Shown: positions 3,746 to 6,695 of the stretch, piece after piece
Layout: every line of letters starts with the position of its first letter
How positions within the stretch are numbered: position 1 is the stretch's first letter
Assembly: GCA_003158885.1 (NCBI GenBank)
Contig: PMLN01000081.1
Span: 1-6,695 of the forward strand
DNA length: 6,695 nucleotides
Reading direction: 5' to 3'
From: Anaerolineae bacterium
GTDB lineage: Bacteria > Chloroflexota > Anaerolineae > Anaerolineales > Villigracilaceae
Translations under genes and position numbers: made by a program
The notes under the pieces: generated by a model
Told to the model about the DNA's origin: nothing
The model's input: the letters and a program-made list of their open reading frames with translations, nothing else
Databases searched by the model: none

Positions 3746-6436
3746 CTATGGGGAAACATCAGAGCCAGGGGAAACTAAACGAAACCCGATACTGAAAAGG
3801 AAGTAAGCCGGGACGAGCCTGAAGCGATTCGCACAGCGGACACCCCTATGATAATCGTACCAGGAACCGCCGCGCAGCATGCGACTCTCTTTTGACTCAA
3901 GTTCTTCTCGCCCATCACCAGACTTATAAGGGTAGCCTTTATAAAGGCTGCATGTCCACTCCCAAACATTGCCACTCATATCCAATAAACCATAAGGCGA
4001 AGCGCCATTCAAGAAAAGACCCACCGGAGTGGTATCGTTCAAACCGAGTTCACCCGAATTACAGTGCAGTTCAAGCCAGTCATCGCCCCAGGGATAGCTG
4101 CGCTTATCCGTACTGCCCCGGGCGGCTTTCTCCCATTCGGCTTCACTCGGCAGGCTCACCGGCTTTTGAATCTTTTCTTCCAGCCACTTACAATAAGCTA
4201 TGGCATCCTTCCAGTTCACATTGACCACCGGATGATTCTCAAGTCCGGGCGGCACAGTTCCACCACGCCAGTGTTCAGGCGGTTTGGCTTTGGCATCTTG
4301 AACGTATAAGACATATTGTGCATTCGTGACCGGCACACGCGCAATCTGAAATTCGGGCAAAAAAAGTTTATGTTGAGGCTTTTCATCAGCGTATTCACTT
4401 TGATCATCGCCCATCCAGAACTCGCCGGCCGGAATGGCGATCCATTCCGGTTCGCCACAGGGCAGCTTCCAAAAGTGAGACACCACCTGCCCGCTTTCCA
4501 AACGCGCCAAGGCATTGCTGGCCGTGATCCTGGCTAACACAGAGGCTTTATCGCCCTTCTTGAACGGCGCATCCGCCTGCTTTTTCAAACGCCGGCGGGC
4601 TTCCCCCAATAGGTCGCCTTCTACACGCGCTGAGCCGACATCAAAAAGACATTCTGCCGCTAATAGCAAATGGTGGTGCGGCTCCGGCTCACTCTTTGGG
4701 TCGGCATTCATCAAGGCGCTGATCAACTCACTCACGCGGCGCTTGCCCTGCGTGCTCAAGTAACCGGCCTGCAAGAGAATGACCTCGCGCCACCAGGCAT
4801 CCGACATATGCTTGACCGAAAATTCCAAAGCATCCCTGCGGTCCGCCAGCAGGCGCGCCGCGAGATATTCCTGAAAAGTCAGATGGGCAAAGCCGTACAT
4901 GCCAATCCCGCGCTCGATCAGAAGGCCGCTGCGCTCGTTGACCACGCGCAAAAAATCGTCCAGAGCCTTACCCGCCTGCGCATCACTGCCAATCATGTTT
5001 TTGAAGGCGGGCAATAGCAATGTGCGCAGATCATCGCGCTCGATCTCGCGCTGGTTTCGCTCGTGCATCCAGAAGGCTACCGGCTCCAGCAAACTGCGCC
5101 GGTCACCGCTATCCATTTTTACGCCTGCCACATCCGCATCCTGCCCAAGCCCCTTGGCTTCATCCCAATGGCCAAGCAGCACTTCAACCACTTCTTCATA
5201 TAATTCCGAGCGGCGTTCCGGCAGTTGGGCGCGGTAGCGGTGCACGAGTGCGATGACGGTCAGGAGCAATGGATTGACAGCCAGATCCGCCACGCGCGGA
5301 TTGGTATCAATGGCCTGGATCAACTTATCCGCCTGCGCATCCGCCAGACGCAATACTTCAGGCGCATCGCTTTGCGCCAGAGTCACTTCCACCACGCGCG
5401 TCCAATCCCGGACAAACTGGCGCACTTCCGCGGGACTGAAATCGCGGATCTTCGCCAATCCGAACTCCGCGCCAATGCGGGAGGCGCCTTCGTAACCGAC
5501 CGCGCGGCTGGTGACAATAAAACGACATTGGGGATAACGCTCCGAGAATTTTTCGATCAGCCGCGCCACACGCTGGCGCAGGGCCGGGTCTGCCACTTCA
5601 TCCATGCCATCCAGCAGAAGGACGGCATGGCCTTTTTCAAGATAGGCGCTGAAAAAATCACCGGGCAGGTTGATCTCTTGTGATTGATAATATTCAAGCA
5701 AATAATCCAGCAGTAAGGCGGGACCATCCTTGCCGGGGTTGGGATGCTTTTCGAGCAAATGGCGTCCCAGGTCACGCAAAGGCAACAGGATCGGAACGTT
5801 CCCGGTTTCTGCAAGACCCAGCCTGTCTTTGACCAGGTCAACATGGTCACGCAGGGTGCGCGCATAGGTCAGCGCCAGGTACGAAAGGAGGGTGGTTTTG
5901 CCGCTGCCAGGATCACCAATGATCACAATTCGCGGATAGCTCTGGAGGGCCGCAGCGATGGTCAGATAACCGGGATCGCCATGAAGTTCAGCGCGGCTAC
6001 CGCCTGCGCGTTTATCCATGGCGGTTAGTGAAACGTACACTTTTTCCAGCGACACGCTCAGCGGTTGACTGCCTGCGCGAATGCCCTGCAAGCGCAGGTG
6101 CTGGTATGTGGCAATGATATTATCCAGATAATTTTGCAGCGCTTCGGAAAGAGGCAGGAACCTGGAACCGGCAGGACTGGAAGTTATATTAATCTGTGTG
6201 CCGATCTGCGTTCCGGTATTGAGATTTCCGCCTGTAAAATCGCCGTCAATCATGGCTGATTGCTGGCCCAATGCCGTGGAGTTGTTTTGTGCAATCGCGC
6301 CCGCGCCGATCAACCGGGCTTCGACTTCGGCCTTTTGCTGCTCCAAGGCTTTATACGCGCGACTATCTTTCTTGAGCGCGGCGAGTTCCCGCTTGATCTC
6401 TTCCAATTCCTGCTTGAGCCGGTCTATGTCAGTCAT
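3746..6436 (-). CDS. NACHT NTPase with C-terminal FGE-sulfatase (C-type lectin fold) domain, first copy
   Basis: This 896-residue protein has the same layout as the second NACHT gene product. A heptad-rich, charged coiled coil (about 4-42) is followed by a glycine-rich motif from GAIAQ (46-50) to TQIGTQINI (76-84). VYVSL (133-137) leads into the NACHT domain: Walker A GDPGSGKTT (174-182), Walker B VLLLDGMDEV (272-281), FIVTSR (306-311), NPLLLTVIALVHRY (388-401) and FAHLTFQEYLAAR (516-528). A helical linker leads to an FGE-sulfatase domain (about 663-888) with LPSEAEWEKAARG (762-774), YPWG (781-784), SGNVWEW (821-827), MLRGGSW (853-859) and GFRLV (884-888). Only one cysteine (C868) lies between GGS and GFR, so formylglycine synthesis is unlikely and ligand binding more likely. 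The ATG at 6434-6436 has AAGG six bases upstream and a promoter-like sequence before it. It is probably the first gene of the unit, with a 181-bp gap to the next. ATP-driven oligomerisation is known for the family; the ligand is unknown. Confidence 0.9.
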   Translation of the reverse strand: MTDIDRLKQELEEIKRELAALKKDSRAYKALEQQKAEVEARLIGAGAIAQNNSTALGQQSAMIDGDFTGGNLNTGTQIGTQINITSSPAGSRFLPLSEALQNYLDNIIATYQHLRLQGIRAGSQPLSVSLEKVYVSLTAMDKRAGGSRAELHGDPGYLTIAAALQSYPRIVIIGDPGSGKTTLLSYLALTYARTLRDHVDLVKDRLGLAETGNVPILLPLRDLGRHLLEKHPNPGKDGPALLLDYLLEYYQSQEINLPGDFFSAYLEKGHAVLLLDGMDEVADPALRQRVARLIEKFSERYPQCRFIVTSRAVGYEGASRIGAEFGLAKIRDFSPAEVRQFVRDWTRVVEVTLAQSDAPEVLRLADAQADKLIQAIDTNPRVADLAVNPLLLTVIALVHRYRAQLPERRSELYEEVVEVLLGHWDEAKGLGQDADVAGVKMDSGDRRSLLEPVAFWMHERNQREIERDDLRTLLLPAFKNMIGSDAQAGKALDDFLRVVNERSGLLIERGIGMYGFAHLTFQEYLAARLLADRRDALEFSVKHMSDAWWREVILLQAGYLSTQGKRRVSELISALMNADPKSEPEPHHHLLLAAECLFDVGSARVEGDLLGEARRRLKKQADAPFKKGDKASVLARITASNALARLESGQVVSHFWKLPCGEPEWIAIPAGEFWMGDDQSEYADEKPQHKLFLPEFQIARVPVTNAQYVLYVQDAKAKPPEHWRGGTVPPGLENHPVVNVNWKDAIAYCKWLEEKIQKPVSLPSEAEWEKAARGSTDKRSYPWGDDWLELHCNSGELGLNDTTPVGLFLNGASPYGLLDMSGNVWEWTCSLYKGYPYKSGDGREELESKESRMLRGGSWYDYHRGVRCANRFRLVPAYFLFSIGFRLVSPGSDVSP
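3776..3880 (-). other. DGR-like variable segment at the C-terminus of the first NACHT-FGE protein
   Basis: This encodes residues 853-887, from MLRGGSW to GFRL. Twenty of the 24 codons for residues 860-883 end in C or T, including the runs TAC GAT TAT CAT and TAC TTC CTT TTC AGT ATC, rich in aromatic residues. That is what adenine-directed mutation of AAY template codons would leave (NNY). The scaffold residues GGSW, RC..R, P and GFR are kept. A hairpin TCCCC/GGGGA (3732-3754) sits over the stop codon, near where DGR targets often carry a structure. No reverse transcriptase or template is present here. Confidence 0.45.
6197..6301 (-). other. shared glycine-rich motif, N-terminal copy in the first NACHT protein
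   Basis: This encodes residues 46-80. It begins GAIAQ, continues through ALG and MIDGD (62-66), and ends in a glycine/asparagine/threonine-rich stretch with TQIGTQ (76-81). With one residue deleted it aligns with the copies in the other two proteins. The TQIG core resembles the [IV]-Q-[IVL]-G core of RHIM-like amyloid motifs and is absent from the second NACHT protein. Confidence 0.65.
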
Positions 6437-6439
6437 GGG

Positions 6440-6446
6440 CCACCTT
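6440..6446 (-). promoter_or_regulatory. ribosome-binding site of the first NACHT gene
   Basis: AAGGTGG on the minus strand, one base off the AAGGAGG consensus. Its AAGG part ends six bases before the ATG at 6434-6436, which supports that start. Confidence 0.55.
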
Positions 6447-6473
6447 ACGCCATCCTATTGGGAATATACATCT

Positions 6474-6502
6474 ACTATACAACAAGATGAAAGGGGAGGC
6501 AA
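6474..6502 (-). promoter_or_regulatory. candidate sigma-70-type promoter of the cassette
   Basis: On the minus strand TTGCCT (6502-6497) and TATAGT (6479-6474) are separated by 17 bases, the ideal spacing, and each matches the -35 or -10 consensus at four or more positions. Transcription would start near 6467, leaving a leader of about 30 bases before the ATG at 6436. It is the best promoter candidate in the window. Promoter rules in this lineage are not well known to me. Confidence 0.45.
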
Positions 6503-6546
6503 GATGGCAGGGGGTTAGGGCTTTACCAAAGTCGGGAAATGTTTTA

Positions 6547-6636
6547 CAAGTCTAACAGGTCATAAAGGTCTAACAAGTCTAACAAGTCTAACAGGTCTAA
6601 CAGGTCATAAAGGTCTAACAAGTCTAACAAGTCAAA
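6547..6636. repeat. ten-unit 9-bp tandem array upstream of the cassette
   Basis: Ten 9-bp units run without a break, variants of CAAGTCTAA (CAGGTCATA, AAGGTCTAA, CAGGTCTAA). Units 6 to 10 repeat the order of units 1 to 5 with only a few changes, so a 45-bp block was duplicated. The TAA in most units excludes a coding repeat in that frame. It lies about 70 bases upstream of the candidate promoter and may bind a regulator, or be a neutral expansion typical of this genome. Confidence 0.85.
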
Positions 6637-6695
6637 ATGTATAGAGGTGAGAGGGGATTGCTTCGGGAAAAACACCTCGCGGAAAGACAGCTTCG
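6637..6695. other. right-edge sequence without recognised gene
   Basis: No coding region is supported. A 6-bp inverted repeat, GAGGTG (6644-6649) with CACCTC (6673-6678), separated by 23 bases, is the only structure seen and is too loosely spaced to interpret. Confidence 0.4.

Noticed and set aside
3746..4450. Active sulfatase-modifying enzyme
   Set aside because: The catalytic cysteine pair is absent and no sulfatase gene is nearby.
5225..5683. 152-codon open frame on the plus strand opposite the first NACHT gene
   Set aside because: It lies wholly antisense to conserved NACHT motifs and its translation shows no family-like pattern; it is a shadow of the real gene.
6547..6636. CRISPR-like array
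   Set aside because: Units are only 9 bp and directly adjacent, with no spacers and no cas genes nearby.
1..6695. Complete DGR cassette
   Set aside because: No reverse transcriptase, accessory Avd gene or template repeat is present in the window; only target-like C-termini are seen.

Overview
The window holds a compact three-gene cassette, all on the minus strand, that looks like a prokaryotic NLR/STAND-type conflict (anti-phage or self/non-self) system. Reading in the direction of transcription (right to left) the order is: gene A (6436-3746), a NACHT NTPase with a C-terminal FGE-sulfatase/C-type-lectin-fold domain; gene B (3564-3082), a 160-residue helical protein with a glycine-rich C-terminal tail; and gene C (3085-287), a second NACHT-FGE-sulfatase protein whose start codon overlaps the stop of gene B (ATGA, 4 bp). 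No RNA gene, transposase, integrase, CRISPR array or reverse transcriptase gene is visible.

The link between the three genes is visible in the sequence. Each protein carries one copy of a glycine-rich segment built on GAIAQ-x(n)-G-x-x-x-x-[IM]-[LI]-[ED]-G-[DN]. It sits near the N-terminus of both NLR-like proteins (after a charged, coiled-coil-like leader and before the NACHT domain) and at the C-terminus of the small helical protein. A motif shared between NLR N-termini and the C-terminus of a neighbouring small helical protein is the arrangement known for bacterial amyloid signalling motifs and Bell/HeLo-like cell-death effectors. My working model (inference) is that the FGE/lectin-fold C-termini sense a ligand, the NACHT ATPases oligomerise, and the exposed glycine-rich motif templates assembly of gene B, whose helical N-terminal domain would be the executioner. 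The two NLR-like proteins would give two sensor specificities feeding one effector.

The C-terminal ends of the two NLR-like proteins are the second point of interest. Their FGE domains are highly similar in the framework, partly even at nucleotide level, yet after the LRGGS motif an ungapped 25-residue stretch keeps only R, C, R, P and Y positions and differs elsewhere. This is the place and pattern of the variable region of diversity-generating-retroelement (DGR) targets. No template repeat or reverse transcriptase is in the window, so DGR involvement is only a hypothesis.

Region by region: 1-286 is non-coding, with an 8-bp tandem repeat at the left edge, two hairpins (a possible terminator) and a CCAGAG-type repeat that runs into the end of gene C; 287-3085 is gene C; 3082-3564 is gene B; 3565-3745 is a 181-bp spacer with a structured leader and a 14-bp tandem repeat; 3746-6436 is gene A; 6437-6695 is non-coding, with a plausible promoter and a ten-unit 9-bp tandem array. 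The short degenerate tandem arrays, each of a different unit, in every intergenic gap, together with NACHT-FGE paralogues, suggest a filamentous or multicellular-type bacterium such as Chloroflexota (Anaerolineae). That assignment rests on general impression, not on a marker gene.
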